Source: Rhodoferax sp.
GTDB lineage: Bacteria > Pseudomonadota > Gammaproteobacteria > Burkholderiales > Burkholderiaceae_C
Direction of reading: 5' to 3'
Length of the DNA: 64,000 nucleotides
Assembly (NCBI GenBank): GCA_024236015.1
Contig: JACKLK010000017.1
Coordinates: forward strand, 1-64,000
This document shows, piece after piece, positions 42,813 to 55,173 of this stretch. The notes under the pieces are model-generated. The model was not told the DNA's origin. It made no database searches and saw nothing but the letters and a program-made list of their open reading frames with translations. How positions within the stretch are numbered: position 1 is the first letter of the stretch; each line of letters opens with the position of its first letter. The translations under genes were made by a program, and so were the position numbers.

Positions 42813-44351
42813 TCAGTCTCCTCGGGACGGTGATCCGGACTCTGCCGTGGGGGCCGCGGCCGGCGTGGCGTGCCAGGCCCGCAGCACCGCGTAGCTGCGC
42901 CACGGCCGCCAGGCCTGGGAACGAGCCTCGGCCGCGCGCGCCGGATGCGGATGCTGGCGCAGGCCGAGCGCGGTGTGCAGGGCGACGTCGCCGGCCGGAA
43001 ACGCATCGGGCCAGCGCAGCGCGCGCATGGCGATGTATTGCGCCGTCCAGTCGCCGATGCCCGGCAGCGCCCGCAGCCGCGCCATCGTCGCCGGCACGTC
43101 GTCGGTGGCACGCAGCGTGAGGTCGCCGCTGGTCACGGCCAGGGCCAGGGCCTGGATCGCGCGCTGGCGCTGGCGCACGATGCCGATCGCACCGAGTCGC
43201 TCCGGGTCGGCGGCCGCGAGTGCCGCGGCGTCGGGAAACAGCCGGTCCAACGCGGGGTAGGGGGTCACGATCGGCGTGCCGAAGGCCTGCACCAGCCGCT
43301 GTGCCAGCGTTCGGGCGGCGGCCACCGTGACCTGCTGGCCGAGGATCGCACGCACCGCCAGTTCGAACCCGTCCAGCGTGCCCGGCACGCGCAGGCCGGC
43401 GCCGTCGGGGAAGTCGGCTCGCAGCAACTGGTCGATGGCATGTGGGTCGGCGTCGAGGTCGAACCATTGGCGGACGCGCCGGATCAGCTGGGGCAACACC
43501 GGCCGCAAGGCGTCGTCCACCTGCAGCACGACCTGGTTGCGCGACGGTTCCATGCGCGCCAGCAGCCAGCCGTGGTATTCGGTCGGACCGGACGACAGTC
43601 GCACGGTGCGCGCCAGCGTGAAGCCCTTGCCATCGGGCGCGATGTCGACCTGTTCGAGGCCGGCGATCTGCCGGCGCTGGAAAAACTGGCCCATCGCCGC
43701 GTCGTCCAGCGGCGGCCGGTAACCCAGCCGCACCCGCACGGCGCCGCCCGCGGGCTGCGTGCCGGCGCGGCGCAGCTGGGTCGGATTGAGCCGGTAGTGC
43801 GCGACGAAGGCATCGTTGAAGCGGCGCACGCTGGCGTAGCCGCTGGCGATCGCGACCTGGTGCACGGGCAGGTCGGTATCGGCCAGCAACTGCTTGGCTG
43901 CCAGCAGCCGGCGGGTCTGCAGATACCGGATCGGCGCGACGCCGAACTGGGCCTCGAAGATGCGCCGCAGGTGGCGGTCGCTGACGCCGAGCCGCTCGGC
44001 CAGTCGCCGCACCGACGCATGGTCGGCCAGCCAGGTGTCCGGATCGTCCATCAGCTGCGCCGCCTGCTGCGCCAGGATGGCCGACGCGTCCTGGATCGAC
44101 CACCACGGCCTGCCCGGCGCCAGTTCCGGACGGCAACGCAGGCAGGGGCGGAATCCGGCCGTCTCGGCCAACGCGGCATGCGCGAAGAAACGGCAGTTCT
44201 CGCGCCGCGGCGTGCGTACCCCGCACACCGGCCGGCAATAGATGCCGGTCGACGTCACGCCGGTGAAGAAGCGGCCGTCGAAACGCGTGTCGCGCGTCTT
44301 CAGGGCGCGGTAACACGCGTCCGAATCGATGGGGTCGGCGGGGGTGGCCAT
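42813..44351 (-). CDS. alkA: Ada-like regulator fused to AlkA 3-methyladenine DNA glycosylase
   Basis: A 512-residue fusion. The N-terminal Ada zinc domain has the four cysteines (IYCRPVCGVRTPRRENC, FRPCLRC) that read DNA methyl-phosphotriesters. An AraC-type HTH follows (VSDRHLRRIFEAQFGVAPI, RRFNDAFVAHY). The C-terminal half is an AlkA glycosylase with the helix-hairpin-helix LRALPGIGDWTAQYIAMRAL and the catalytic aspartate in WPDAFP. It probably senses and repairs alkylation, with ogt downstream supplying the O6-methylguanine transferase. Confidence 0.92.
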   Translation of the reverse strand: MATPADPIDSDACYRALKTRDTRFDGRFFTGVTSTGIYCRPVCGVRTPRRENCRFFAHAALAETAGFRPCLRCRPELAPGRPWWSIQDASAILAQQAAQLMDDPDTWLADHASVRRLAERLGVSDRHLRRIFEAQFGVAPIRYLQTRRLLAAKQLLADTDLPVHQVAIASGYASVRRFNDAFVAHYRLNPTQLRRAGTQPAGGAVRVRLGYRPPLDDAAMGQFFQRRQIAGLEQVDIAPDGKGFTLARTVRLSSGPTEYHGWLLARMEPSRNQVVLQVDDALRPVLPQLIRRVRQWFDLDADPHAIDQLLRADFPDGAGLRVPGTLDGFELAVRAILGQQVTVAAARTLAQRLVQAFGTPIVTPYPALDRLFPDAAALAAADPERLGAIGIVRQRQRAIQALALAVTSGDLTLRATDDVPATMARLRALPGIGDWTAQYIAMRALRWPDAFPAGDVALHTALGLRQHPHPARAAEARSQAWRPWRSYAVLRAWHATPAAAPTAESGSPSRGD

Positions 44352-44574
44352 GGGGTCATGGTACGCCCGCGCCGGTCTGTGATTGGCTGTTTTCGGACAT
44401 GTGAAGGAACGCGCATCGAAGGTAGCCCGTGACAGGAAAACACCTGCTCCTTTTGGCAATGTTATCGAGAGAACTTATGTCAGAACCAGCACATCAGATC
44501 AGATCAACCGAACCGCAAAGAAACAGCACCAGATTGTCAATTCCACGTTGGTCGATGTCGGAGAAAATCTTCGC

Positions 44575-45930
44575 CTATCCAGGTCCAATGCCCTTTGCGC
44601 GGCTCGACATCGTGATTGCCTCATGGTCAGGGTCAAGTCGCTTCATTACCTCGCACCAGTTTTGTAGAGCGAGAGACTGCGTGGGGTCAAGGTCGGTGGC
44701 TCGTTGATAGTGCTCGATCGCTTCCGGATACAAAGCCATCTTGAACAACACATTACCCCAGTTGTTGTGCGCGCGATAGTCTCGCGGATCTATGCTGATC
44801 GCGATTCGATACTTATCGATCGCAACGACAGTGAGGTTCAGCGCCGCCAGTGCATCGCCCCAGTTCACATAGGCCAGTGATAGCTTCGGGTTGAGATCCG
44901 TCGCCTGTTTGAACATGCGGAACGATTCCTCATGTCGACCGGACTTGAACAATGCATATCCGAGGCTGTTGTACGCGAGCGCAGATCGAGGGTCAAGCAC
45001 GATTGCGCGCCGAAACTGTTCGATCGCCTCCTTGTTTCGATTCAGGCTGAACAGAGCACTGCCCCAATTGAGAAAAGCGAGCGAAAACTTCCGATTGGAG
45101 TCAGTCGCCTTGCGATAGGTCTCGATCGCGTCTTCGTACCGGCGCATTGCTGACAGAGTGTTGCCTAGACCCAGCCATGCCCAGTGATGATCTCCGACAT
45201 CAGGGGCGTCGAGGATCTGCCGAAACACGGAATCTGCCATCGCAAAGTCGCATTGCTTTTCTCGATTGCATTTGGCGAACGCCGTTTGGAAGTAGTAGCT
45301 TCCCAACACGTATGGTCTGATGACCCGCATAATCTCTTCGGCTGATTTTCGAGCGATGGACTCTTCGGTGCCCGAATCGTCGTGCACTTCAATGGATCTG
45401 ACGCCCCCCGATGCCAGATTGATCTGAATGTGCATGACCAGATTGCCGCCGTTCTGGATCAGATCGCCAGTGACCAAGGTGTCGTTGAGGCCGATCATCT
45501 CTTTTGCGAAGCGCACGATAGACCGGTAATTGATACCAACGCCAGGAATCTGAATATCGATCTGTTCGCTTTGGCCCGCGAGCTTGTCCCGTCGCATCAC
45601 ACTGGCTGATCCTTCGTCAATTTCGCGCAACCTCGACCCGATGCGCTTAGAAACCACAGCAGCGGAGTAGCCTTTCTTTTCCATGGATTCAGGTACATGA
45701 ATCGGCGCGATGAGAATGAGGCGGCTCTGAGTTTCTCGGTTGACCATCCACACTACTGCCAGGGTGAGGCTAACCAAGACAAGGTTCAAGATTAGGCTTC
45801 TTCCTTGAGTCAATAGGTCAGACAGCTGCGTCAACCCACGCAACACGCCTGCGCGGGCGGAGGACGACTGCGAGTTGGAATTTGCACGCCGCCGACGCTG
45901 CTGCCAGGCGGGTTCGGTACGGCGACACAT
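44575..45930 (-). CDS. Membrane-anchored TPR-repeat protein on a low-GC island
   Basis: A 451-residue protein of unknown role. An arginine-rich N-terminus precedes one membrane helix (about residues 45-63, LILNLVLVSLTLAVVWMV). A domain of about 150 residues with no recognised fold follows, then about six tetratricopeptide repeats from residue 210 on (LGNTLSAMRRYEDAIETYRK, YNSLGYALFKSGRHEESF, NNWGNVLFKMALYPEAIEHY). Base composition is close to 50% GC, well below its neighbours, which indicates recent acquisition. The start at 45930 follows GGAG; the frame continues upstream for 64 codons without a better site. Flanks 44352-44574 and 45931-46203 are also low in GC and hold no other gene. Confidence 0.8.
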   Translation of the reverse strand: MCRRTEPAWQQRRRRANSNSQSSSARAGVLRGLTQLSDLLTQGRSLILNLVLVSLTLAVVWMVNRETQSRLILIAPIHVPESMEKKGYSAAVVSKRIGSRLREIDEGSASVMRRDKLAGQSEQIDIQIPGVGINYRSIVRFAKEMIGLNDTLVTGDLIQNGGNLVMHIQINLASGGVRSIEVHDDSGTEESIARKSAEEIMRVIRPYVLGSYYFQTAFAKCNREKQCDFAMADSVFRQILDAPDVGDHHWAWLGLGNTLSAMRRYEDAIETYRKATDSNRKFSLAFLNWGSALFSLNRNKEAIEQFRRAIVLDPRSALAYNSLGYALFKSGRHEESFRMFKQATDLNPKLSLAYVNWGDALAALNLTVVAIDKYRIAISIDPRDYRAHNNWGNVLFKMALYPEAIEHYQRATDLDPTQSLALQNWCEVMKRLDPDHEAITMSSRAKGIGPG

Positions 45931-46185
45931 GACAGTGGTCTCCAGCGCTGGATTGAACGATTCTTGTGCACGACCTCGATGAAGCCTAGTCGCATAGGGA
46001 TGATGACTCACATCCAGAAGCCTATGCACGTGTGAACAGTCCGTCATCCCCCAAAAACTGTCTTGACGCAGTACCGTTCGCGACGCGTTAAGGTCTATTT
46101 CTCGTAAGACTGAACGTTGCAATTCTCATGCTCGCAGGGCGGCGAGCTTGGCGCCATGCTGTTCACGATCGGGGGCCCGGAGCGT

Positions 46186-46206
46186 TGATCAAAACGGTTT
46201 TGATCA
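46186..46206 (-). terminator. Perfect 21-bp palindrome at the end of glgX
   Basis: TGATCAAAAC and GTTTTGATCA are exact arms around one base. On the glgX strand the palindrome begins with the TGA stop codon. It may act as a terminator or mark the edge of the low-GC island; there is no separate T run. Confidence 0.5.
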
Positions 46207-48330
46207 TTCCATGACGCCGGACCCCGCCGCCGCCAGCAGTTGCAGGCTGTGCGCGGCCACGGGTAGGGCCACGTCGCCCTGGCCATGCCAGCTGCCGATG
46301 CCCCGCGCCTGGGCCGTGTCGAGCACGCATTGCCAGACCCCGCTGGGCAGCTGGAAATCGATGGCGCGGGTGTCGGCATTGACCAGCAGCAGCAGCGGCG
46401 CCCGGGCCCGTCCCGGCTGCCCGATCAGGCAGCCCAGCGTGCGGTCGCCGTTGCCCCAGTCCTCGCCGTGCAGTTCGCTGCCGTCGGGACGCAGCCAGGT
46501 CAGGTCGCCCAGGCCGAGCCGGTCGGCGTGTCCGCTGTACCAGGCGGCGCCCAGCGGCAACGCGGTGCGGCGCAGTTGCAGCAACCGGGTCGTGATGGCT
46601 AGCAGGTCGGCGTCCACATCGGCCCAGTCGATCCAGGTGGTGGCGTTGTCCTGGTTGTAGGGGTTGTTGTTGCCGCCTTGCGTATGGCCGAGTTCGGCGC
46701 CGGCGGCGAGCATGGGCGTGCCCTGGCTGAGCACGGTGGTGGCCAGCAGCGCGCGTTGCAGCTTGCCGCGCAGGGCCAGGATGCCGGCGTCGGCGGTCGG
46801 GCCTTCGACGCCGCAGTTGAAGCTCAGCGTGTCGGCGTGGCCGTCCTGGTTGTTTTCGCCATTGGCCTCGTTGTGGCGCCGGTTGTAGCTGACCAGGTCG
46901 CGCAGCGAGAAGCCGTCGTGCGAGACCACGTAGTTGACCGATGCGCCCGGCAGCCGCTGGCGCGTGCGGAACAGATCGTCGGAGCCGCACAGGCGCCGCG
47001 CGAACATGCCGCGCAGGCCCTGGTGTTCCTCGTGGCCGGGCTCGGCATGCCAGCGCAGCCAGAAATGGCGCATGCCGTCGCGGAACCGGTCGTTCCATTC
47101 CATCCAGCCGCGCGGGAACTGGCCGCACTGGTAGCCGTCCGGGCCCAGGTCCCAGGGCTCGGCGATCAGCTTGACGGCGCGCAGCACCGGATCCTGGGCC
47201 AGCGCCATGAAGAACGGCCCGTCGCGATCGAAGCCGTGGTCGCCGGCGCGGCCCAGCACCGGGGCCAGGTCGAACCGGAAACCGTCGACCCGCATCTCGG
47301 TGGCCCAGTAGCGCAGGCTGTCCATGACCAGGCGCAGCACCGGCGGCCGGCGGATGTCGAGGGTGTTGCCGCAGCCGCTGTAGTTGTCGTAGCGCGCCGG
47401 GTTGTCGTCGCGCAGCCGGTAGTAGGCGCCGTTGTCGAGTCCGCGCAGGTGGATGGTGGGGCCGTGTTCGTCGGTCTCGGCGCTGTGGTTGAACACCACG
47501 TCCAGGATGACCTCGATGCCGGCGCGGTGCAGCGCCCGCACCATGCTGCGGAACTCGTCGCGCGGCGACAGGCCGTTGTGCCCGCTGGCCAGGCGCGGGT
47601 CCGGGCAGAAGAAGGACAGCGTGTTGTAGCCCCAGTAGTTGCGCAGGCCCTGCGCGGCCAGGCGCTGTTCGTCCAGCGCCTGGTGCACCGGCAGCAGGCT
47701 GACCGCCGTGATGCCCAGCGAGCGCAGGTGGTCGATCATGGCCGGATGCGCCAGGCCGGCGAAGCTGCCGCGCAGGTTCAGCGGCAGCGCCGGATGCAGG
47801 CGCGAGAAGCCGCGCACATGCAGTTCGTACAACACCGTGTCTTCGGGCGCGACCTTCGGCGGCTGGTCGTCGCCCCAGTCGAAATGGTCGTACACGACAC
47901 GGCCCTTGAGCGCGGCGTGGGCGTTGTCGCGGTCGTCGATGCGCAGCGGGTCGTCCGGCGCTGCACCGAAATGGGCTTCGCCCCAGTCGAAGCGGCCGAC
48001 GATCTCGCGCGCATAAGGGTCGAGCAGCAGCTTGTGGCGGTTGAAGCGCTGGCCGCGCGCCGGGTCCCACGGTCCGTCGGCGCGCAGGCCATAGACCAGG
48101 CCCGGTGCGGCATGGCTCAGGTAGCCGTGCCAGACGCCGTCGACGGGGCCGAACATCGGCAGCCGCGCCTCTTCGCGCAGGCCGCCGGGATCGAACAGGC
48201 ACAGCTCGATCGCACGGGCCTGGTCCGAGAACACCGCGAACGACACGCCGTGGCCGTCCCAGTGTGCGCCCAGCGGGCCGGCCGGCCGCCCGGGTTGCCA
48301 GCCGCGCGCCGCGGCGATGCCGGTGGCCAT
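46204..48330 (-). CDS. glgX: Glycogen debranching enzyme GlgX
   Basis: A 708-residue GH13 isoamylase-type enzyme that cuts alpha-1,6 branches left by phosphorylase. It has an N-terminal CBM48-like domain (GAHWDGHGVSFAVFSDQARA). The catalytic barrel shows ILDVVFNHSAETDEHGP, VDGFRFDLAPVL (nucleophile Asp), LIAEPWDLG (acid Glu) and YVVSHDGFSLRDLV. It lies seven bases after glgP on the minus strand, forming a breakdown operon. Confidence 0.96.
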   Translation of the reverse strand: MATGIAAARGWQPGRPAGPLGAHWDGHGVSFAVFSDQARAIELCLFDPGGLREEARLPMFGPVDGVWHGYLSHAAPGLVYGLRADGPWDPARGQRFNRHKLLLDPYAREIVGRFDWGEAHFGAAPDDPLRIDDRDNAHAALKGRVVYDHFDWGDDQPPKVAPEDTVLYELHVRGFSRLHPALPLNLRGSFAGLAHPAMIDHLRSLGITAVSLLPVHQALDEQRLAAQGLRNYWGYNTLSFFCPDPRLASGHNGLSPRDEFRSMVRALHRAGIEVILDVVFNHSAETDEHGPTIHLRGLDNGAYYRLRDDNPARYDNYSGCGNTLDIRRPPVLRLVMDSLRYWATEMRVDGFRFDLAPVLGRAGDHGFDRDGPFFMALAQDPVLRAVKLIAEPWDLGPDGYQCGQFPRGWMEWNDRFRDGMRHFWLRWHAEPGHEEHQGLRGMFARRLCGSDDLFRTRQRLPGASVNYVVSHDGFSLRDLVSYNRRHNEANGENNQDGHADTLSFNCGVEGPTADAGILALRGKLQRALLATTVLSQGTPMLAAGAELGHTQGGNNNPYNQDNATTWIDWADVDADLLAITTRLLQLRRTALPLGAAWYSGHADRLGLGDLTWLRPDGSELHGEDWGNGDRTLGCLIGQPGRARAPLLLLVNADTRAIDFQLPSGVWQCVLDTAQARGIGSWHGQGDVALPVAAHSLQLLAAAGSGVME

Positions 48331-48337
48331 GGGCGGC

Positions 48338-50773
<2,436 letters not shown>

Positions 50774-50961
50774 ACGCAAATCCTTTGTTCGTTCCTGCCA
50801 CGCTGCCATGCTGGCCGGGCGCGGCCGCAGACGTGGCGGGTGACGCTGGCGCCCCGGTCGTGCCGGAATTTTCGCATGGGCCGCCGGGCGCCCGGGCGCA
50901 TCGGACGCAGGCGGGTATTAAGATGGTCGCGTCAACAACCTGCCATCAACGAGGAGACAGT

Positions 50962-52230
50962 ATGGAACCCCATGAGCTGGCCCAGAGTCTTGATCTGCCC
51001 AAGAGGGCGATTGCCCTTGTGCTGGCCGGCGGTCGCGGCAGCCGACTGATGGCGCTGACCGACCATCGTGCCAAGCCGGCGGTGTATTTCGGCGGCAAGT
51101 TCCGCATCGTCGACTTCGCGCTGTCCAATTGCCTGAACTCCGGCATCCGGCGCATCGGCGTCATCACGCAGTATTCGTCGCACAGCCTGCTGCGCCACCT
51201 GCAGCACGGCTGGGCGTTCCTGAAGTCCGAGATGAACGAGTTCGTCGACCTGATGCCGGCCCAGCAGCGCAACGACGACGAGAGCTGGTACCGCGGCACG
51301 GCCGACGCGGTCTACCAGAACCAGGACATCCTGCAGAGTTACGGCGCCGACTATGTCGTCGTGCTCGCCGGCGACCATGTCTACAAGATGAACTACGCGC
51401 TGATGCTTGCCGACCACGTGAAGAAAGGCCGCCCGTGTACCGTGGCCTGCATCGCCGTGCCGCGTGCGGAGGCGACCGCCTTCGGCGTGATGCACGTCGA
51501 CGAGAACAGCATGATCACGGATTTCCTCGAGAAGCCGGCCGATCCGCCGCCGATGCCGGGCAACCCCGACATGGCCCTGGCCAGCATGGGGGTCTACATC
51601 TTCGACGCGCAATACCTGTACGACGAACTGGCGCGCGACATGGCCGACGAAACCTCCAATCACGACTTCGGCAAGGACATCATTCCCAAGGCCGTTCGCA
51701 CCGGCCGTGCGGCCGCGCATCCGTTCGCGCTCAGTTGCGTGCCGCTGGGGTCGGACCAGGATGCCTACTGGCGCGACGTCGGTACCGTCGACGCCTACTG
51801 GGATGCCAACATCGACCTGACGGCAACCGAACCCAAGCTCGACATGTACGACCAGCGTTGGCCGATCTGGACCTACCAGCAGCAGCTGCCGCCGGCCAAG
51901 TTCGTGCACAACCAGGAAGACCGGCGCGGCGTCGCCGTCGAATCGCTGGTCTCGGGGGGGTGCATCGTCTCGGGCTCGGTGTTCCGCTCGGTGCTTTTCT
52001 CCAGCGTGCGGGTGCACTCGTATGCCAAGGTGGACTGGTCGGTATTGCTGCCCTACGTGCAGGTGGGCCGCGGCGCGCGCCTGGTCCGCACCGTGATCGA
52101 CCGCGGCTGCAAGATCCCGGACGGCATGGTGATCGGCGAGGACGCCGAACTCGATGCCAAGCGCTTCCACCGCAGTGCCAACGGCATCTGCCTGGTGACG
52201 CGGGACATGCTGGCCAAGCTCGCCGCATGA
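50962..52230 (+). CDS. glgC: Glucose-1-phosphate adenylyltransferase GlgC
   Basis: A 422-residue enzyme that makes ADP-glucose, the committed step of glycogen synthesis. The N-terminus has LVLAGGRGSRLMALTDHRAK and PAVYFGGKFRIVDFALSNC, followed by WYRGTADAVYQN and VLAGDHVYKMNY. The C-terminal left-handed helix region closes the protein. A GAGGAGA site precedes the ATG. Its stop overlaps the glgA start (ATGA). Confidence 0.97.
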   Translation: MEPHELAQSLDLPKRAIALVLAGGRGSRLMALTDHRAKPAVYFGGKFRIVDFALSNCLNSGIRRIGVITQYSSHSLLRHLQHGWAFLKSEMNEFVDLMPAQQRNDDESWYRGTADAVYQNQDILQSYGADYVVVLAGDHVYKMNYALMLADHVKKGRPCTVACIAVPRAEATAFGVMHVDENSMITDFLEKPADPPPMPGNPDMALASMGVYIFDAQYLYDELARDMADETSNHDFGKDIIPKAVRTGRAAAHPFALSCVPLGSDQDAYWRDVGTVDAYWDANIDLTATEPKLDMYDQRWPIWTYQQQLPPAKFVHNQEDRRGVAVESLVSGGCIVSGSVFRSVLFSSVRVHSYAKVDWSVLLPYVQVGRGARLVRTVIDRGCKIPDGMVIGEDAELDAKRFHRSANGICLVTRDMLAKLAA

Positions 52231-53687
52231 AGGTCTTGCATGTCGGGGCGGAGATCTTTCCGCTGATCAAGACCGGCGGCCTGGCCGATGTGATGGGCGC
52301 CTTGCCGCAGGCCCTGCTGGCGCGTGATGCCCAGGTGCGGCTGCTGCTGCCCGGCATGCCGGCCATCATGCAGGGCGTGGTGCGGCAACGCCTGGTCTGC
52401 GAGATCGGGCCTGCGTTCGGCGCGGCCCGGGTGCGCCTGCAACTGGGCGAGGTCCAGGGCAGCGGCGTGCCGGCCTATGTGATCGACGCGCCTTATCTGT
52501 ACCGGCGCGACGGCAATCCCTACCTCGATGCCGATGGCGCGGAGTGGGGCGACAACCAGCAACGTTTCGCGCTGCTGGGCTGGGTCGCGGCCCACCTGGC
52601 CGGTGGCGAGATCGATACCGACTGGGCGCCCGACCTGGTGCATGCGCACGACTGGCACGCGGCCATGTGCTGCGCCTATCTGGCGGCGCACCCCGGGCCG
52701 TCGGTGGCATCGGTGTTCACCGTGCACAACCTGGCCTACCAGGGTCTGTTCGACGCCAACGACTACCACCTGCTGGGCCTGCCGGCGCGCTTCATGGCAC
52801 ACCATGCGCTGGAGTTCCACGGCCAGTTGTCCTTCATGAAGGCCGGGCTGGCCTATGCGCAGCGCGTGACGACGGTCAGCCCCACCTATGCCCGCGAGAT
52901 GGCGACCGAGGCGTTCGGCTTCGGCCTGGACGGCCTGATCCGCGCCCGGGGCACCGATGTCAGCGGCATCCTCAACGGCGTCGATGGCACGGTCTGGGAT
53001 CCGCAGACCGACCCGCGGATCGGCGCGAACTATTCCAGCCGCACGCTGCGCGGCAAGGCGGACTGCAAGGCGCGCCTGCAAGGCCAGATGGGCCTGGCCG
53101 CCGACCCCGATGCCCCACTGCTGGCCATCGTGAGCCGATTGACCGAACAAAAGGGGCTGGACCTGCTGCTCGAGGCCCTGCCAGCCCTGGTGGGGCAGGG
53201 TGCCCAGATCGCGGTGCTGGGCACCGGCGACGCGGATCTCGAAGCGGCGTTTGTCCAGGCGGCCGAGCGCCATCCGGGCCGGGTGGCGGCACACATTGCC
53301 TACGACGAGACTTCGGCGCACCGGATGGTCGCCGGCGCCGACATGATCCTGCTGCCCTCACGCTTCGAGCCCTGCGGCCTGACCCAGCTCTATGGCCTGC
53401 GTTACGGCACGGTGCCGGTGGTACGCCGTGTCGGCGGCCTGGCCGACACCGTGGTCGATGCCAGTGCGGCCGCGCTGGCCGACGACACGGCCACCGGCTT
53501 CGTGTTCGGGCCCGCGACCGCCGGTGCGCTGGCCGGCGCGGTGGAGCGGGCGATCGCCGTCTATCGCCGCGGTGACGTCTGGCAGGCGGTGATGCGCCGC
53601 GGCATGGCGCAGGATTTTTCCTGGGACCCTGCGGCCAGGGATTACATCGCCTTGTACCGCTCGATACTCGGCCACGGCGGCGACTGA
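52227..53687 (+). CDS. glgA: Glycogen synthase GlgA
   Basis: A 486-residue GT5 glycosyltransferase that extends glucan from ADP-glucose. It has the substrate-binding FPLIKTGGLADVMGALP at the N-terminus, DLVHAHDWHAAM, FTVHNLAYQGLF and the C-terminal donor site LPSRFEPCGLTQLYGLRYG. It overlaps glgC by four bases. No glgB branching enzyme lies in the window, so branching must be encoded elsewhere. Convergent with pyk. Confidence 0.97.
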   Translation: MKVLHVGAEIFPLIKTGGLADVMGALPQALLARDAQVRLLLPGMPAIMQGVVRQRLVCEIGPAFGAARVRLQLGEVQGSGVPAYVIDAPYLYRRDGNPYLDADGAEWGDNQQRFALLGWVAAHLAGGEIDTDWAPDLVHAHDWHAAMCCAYLAAHPGPSVASVFTVHNLAYQGLFDANDYHLLGLPARFMAHHALEFHGQLSFMKAGLAYAQRVTTVSPTYAREMATEAFGFGLDGLIRARGTDVSGILNGVDGTVWDPQTDPRIGANYSSRTLRGKADCKARLQGQMGLAADPDAPLLAIVSRLTEQKGLDLLLEALPALVGQGAQIAVLGTGDADLEAAFVQAAERHPGRVAAHIAYDETSAHRMVAGADMILLPSRFEPCGLTQLYGLRYGTVPVVRRVGGLADTVVDASAAALADDTATGFVFGPATAGALAGAVERAIAVYRRGDVWQAVMRRGMAQDFSWDPAARDYIALYRSILGHGGD

Positions 53688-53739
53688 CGCTGACCGGCAT
53701 CGGTGTCCCGGCACGCGGGCGACCGGGCCGGGCGCCCTG

Positions 53740-55158
53740 TCATGCCGTGGCGATGCGGATCAGGTTGGTCGTGCCAGGGGTACCGAATGGCATGCCGGCA
53801 ATGGTGACGACGCATGCGCCGGGCCGCGCAAAGTGGTCGCGACGCGCCACTTCGCATGCGCGCTCCGTCATCTGGTCCACGTCGGCCACGTCGGCGATAT
53901 GCACGGAGTGCACGCCCCAGACCAGGGCCAGTCGTCGTGCGGTCGACAACACCGGTGTCAGGCTGAGGATGGACGACTCCGGGCGTTCGCGCGCGGCGCG
54001 CAGGCTGGTGTGGCCGGAGTGGGTGTAACACACGATCGCCGCGGCGTGCAACAGGGCCACCGCGTGGCGCATCGCGCAGCACACGGCCTCGGCCACGTCG
54101 CCACCGGGCCGCGCCCGGACATGCGAGGCGTCGATCAGCTGGCGATATTGCGGGTCGGCCTCGACCTGTTCGATGATGCGGTTCATCATGTCGACGGCCA
54201 CGACGGGGTATCGGCCCGAGGCCGATTCGGCCGACAGCATGACGGCGTCGACGCCGTCATAGATGGCGCTGGCCACGTCGGATGCTTCGGCGCGTGTGGG
54301 CACCGGGCTCTCGATCATCGACTCGAGCATCTGGGTCGCGACAATGACCGGCTTTCCCAGCTTGCGGCAGGTGCGCACGATGCGCTTCTGGATCGTCGGC
54401 ACCTGTTCCGCCGGCAGCTCGACGCCGAGGTCGCCGCGCGCGACCATCACGGCGTCGGACATGGCCACGATGGCGTCGAGTTGCTCGATGGCCGATGGTT
54501 TCTCGAGTTTGACGACGATGCTGGCGCGCTCGCCGATCCGGGCCCGCGCCTCGGCCACGTCTTGGGCGCGTTGCACGAAGGACAAGGCGATCCAGTCGGC
54601 GCCATGCTCCAGTGCAAATGCCAGATCGCGATGGTCCTTGTCCGTCAGGGCCGTGATCGGGAGCATGACGCCGGGCACGTTGACACCCTTGCGTTCGGAT
54701 AGGGTGCCGCCGACAACGACCCGGGTCTGCGCAAAGTCCCTGCCGCATTGCTCGACCACGACGCGCAACTTGCCGTCATCGAGCAGCAATTGCGCACCGG
54801 CCGCCAGCGCCGCGAAGATCTCGGGGTGAGGCAAGGTGGCGCGTCGCCTGTCGCCCGGCGCGGGGTCGAGATCGAGGCGGAACACCTGTCCCGGCTCGAG
54901 CATGACCGGGCCGGCGGCGAAGCGGCCGACCCGCAGCTTGGGCCCCTGCAGGTCGGCCAGGATGCCGATCGGCCTGCCGGTTTCCTGCTCGAGCGCGCGC
55001 AAGGTCTTGAAGCGCTGCTGGTGGTCGGCATGGTCACCGTGGCTGAAGTTGAGCCGGAACACGTCGACGCCGGCCATGAACAGCCGGCGCACGATGGCCG
55101 GATCCGAACTGGCCGGCCCCAGGGTGGCGACGATCTTGGCGTTGCGGGTTCTGCGCAT
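53740..55158 (-). CDS. pyk: Pyruvate kinase
   Basis: A 472-residue enzyme that makes pyruvate and ATP from phosphoenolpyruvate. It has RRTRNAKIVATLGPASSD, FRLNFSHGDH, the signature IVVKLEKPSAIEQLDAIV and MVARGDLGVELPAEQVPTIQ. It is the last gene of a five-gene minus-strand run (gcl, hyi, glxR, glycerate kinase, pyk) with a 15-base gap upstream. Its place there suggests a dedicated copy for glyoxylate-derived carbon. Confidence 0.96.
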   Translation of the reverse strand: MRRTRNAKIVATLGPASSDPAIVRRLFMAGVDVFRLNFSHGDHADHQQRFKTLRALEQETGRPIGILADLQGPKLRVGRFAAGPVMLEPGQVFRLDLDPAPGDRRRATLPHPEIFAALAAGAQLLLDDGKLRVVVEQCGRDFAQTRVVVGGTLSERKGVNVPGVMLPITALTDKDHRDLAFALEHGADWIALSFVQRAQDVAEARARIGERASIVVKLEKPSAIEQLDAIVAMSDAVMVARGDLGVELPAEQVPTIQKRIVRTCRKLGKPVIVATQMLESMIESPVPTRAEASDVASAIYDGVDAVMLSAESASGRYPVVAVDMMNRIIEQVEADPQYRQLIDASHVRARPGGDVAEAVCCAMRHAVALLHAAAIVCYTHSGHTSLRAARERPESSILSLTPVLSTARRLALVWGVHSVHIADVADVDQMTERACEVARRDHFARPGACVVTIAGMPFGTPGTTNLIRIATA

Positions 55159-55173
55159 GGGGAGGGGTTCCTT

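Noticed and set aside
44383..44667. A 94-codon plus-strand frame overlapping the 3' end of the TPR gene
   Set aside because: It has no ribosome site and no recognisable family, and it overlaps the TPR gene in antisense.
45714..45729. A 16-base word GGCGCGATGAGAATGA shared with the paa repeat block (30824-30839)
   Set aside because: It lies inside the TPR coding frame, no similarity extends beyond it, and one such match is expected by chance in a window this long.
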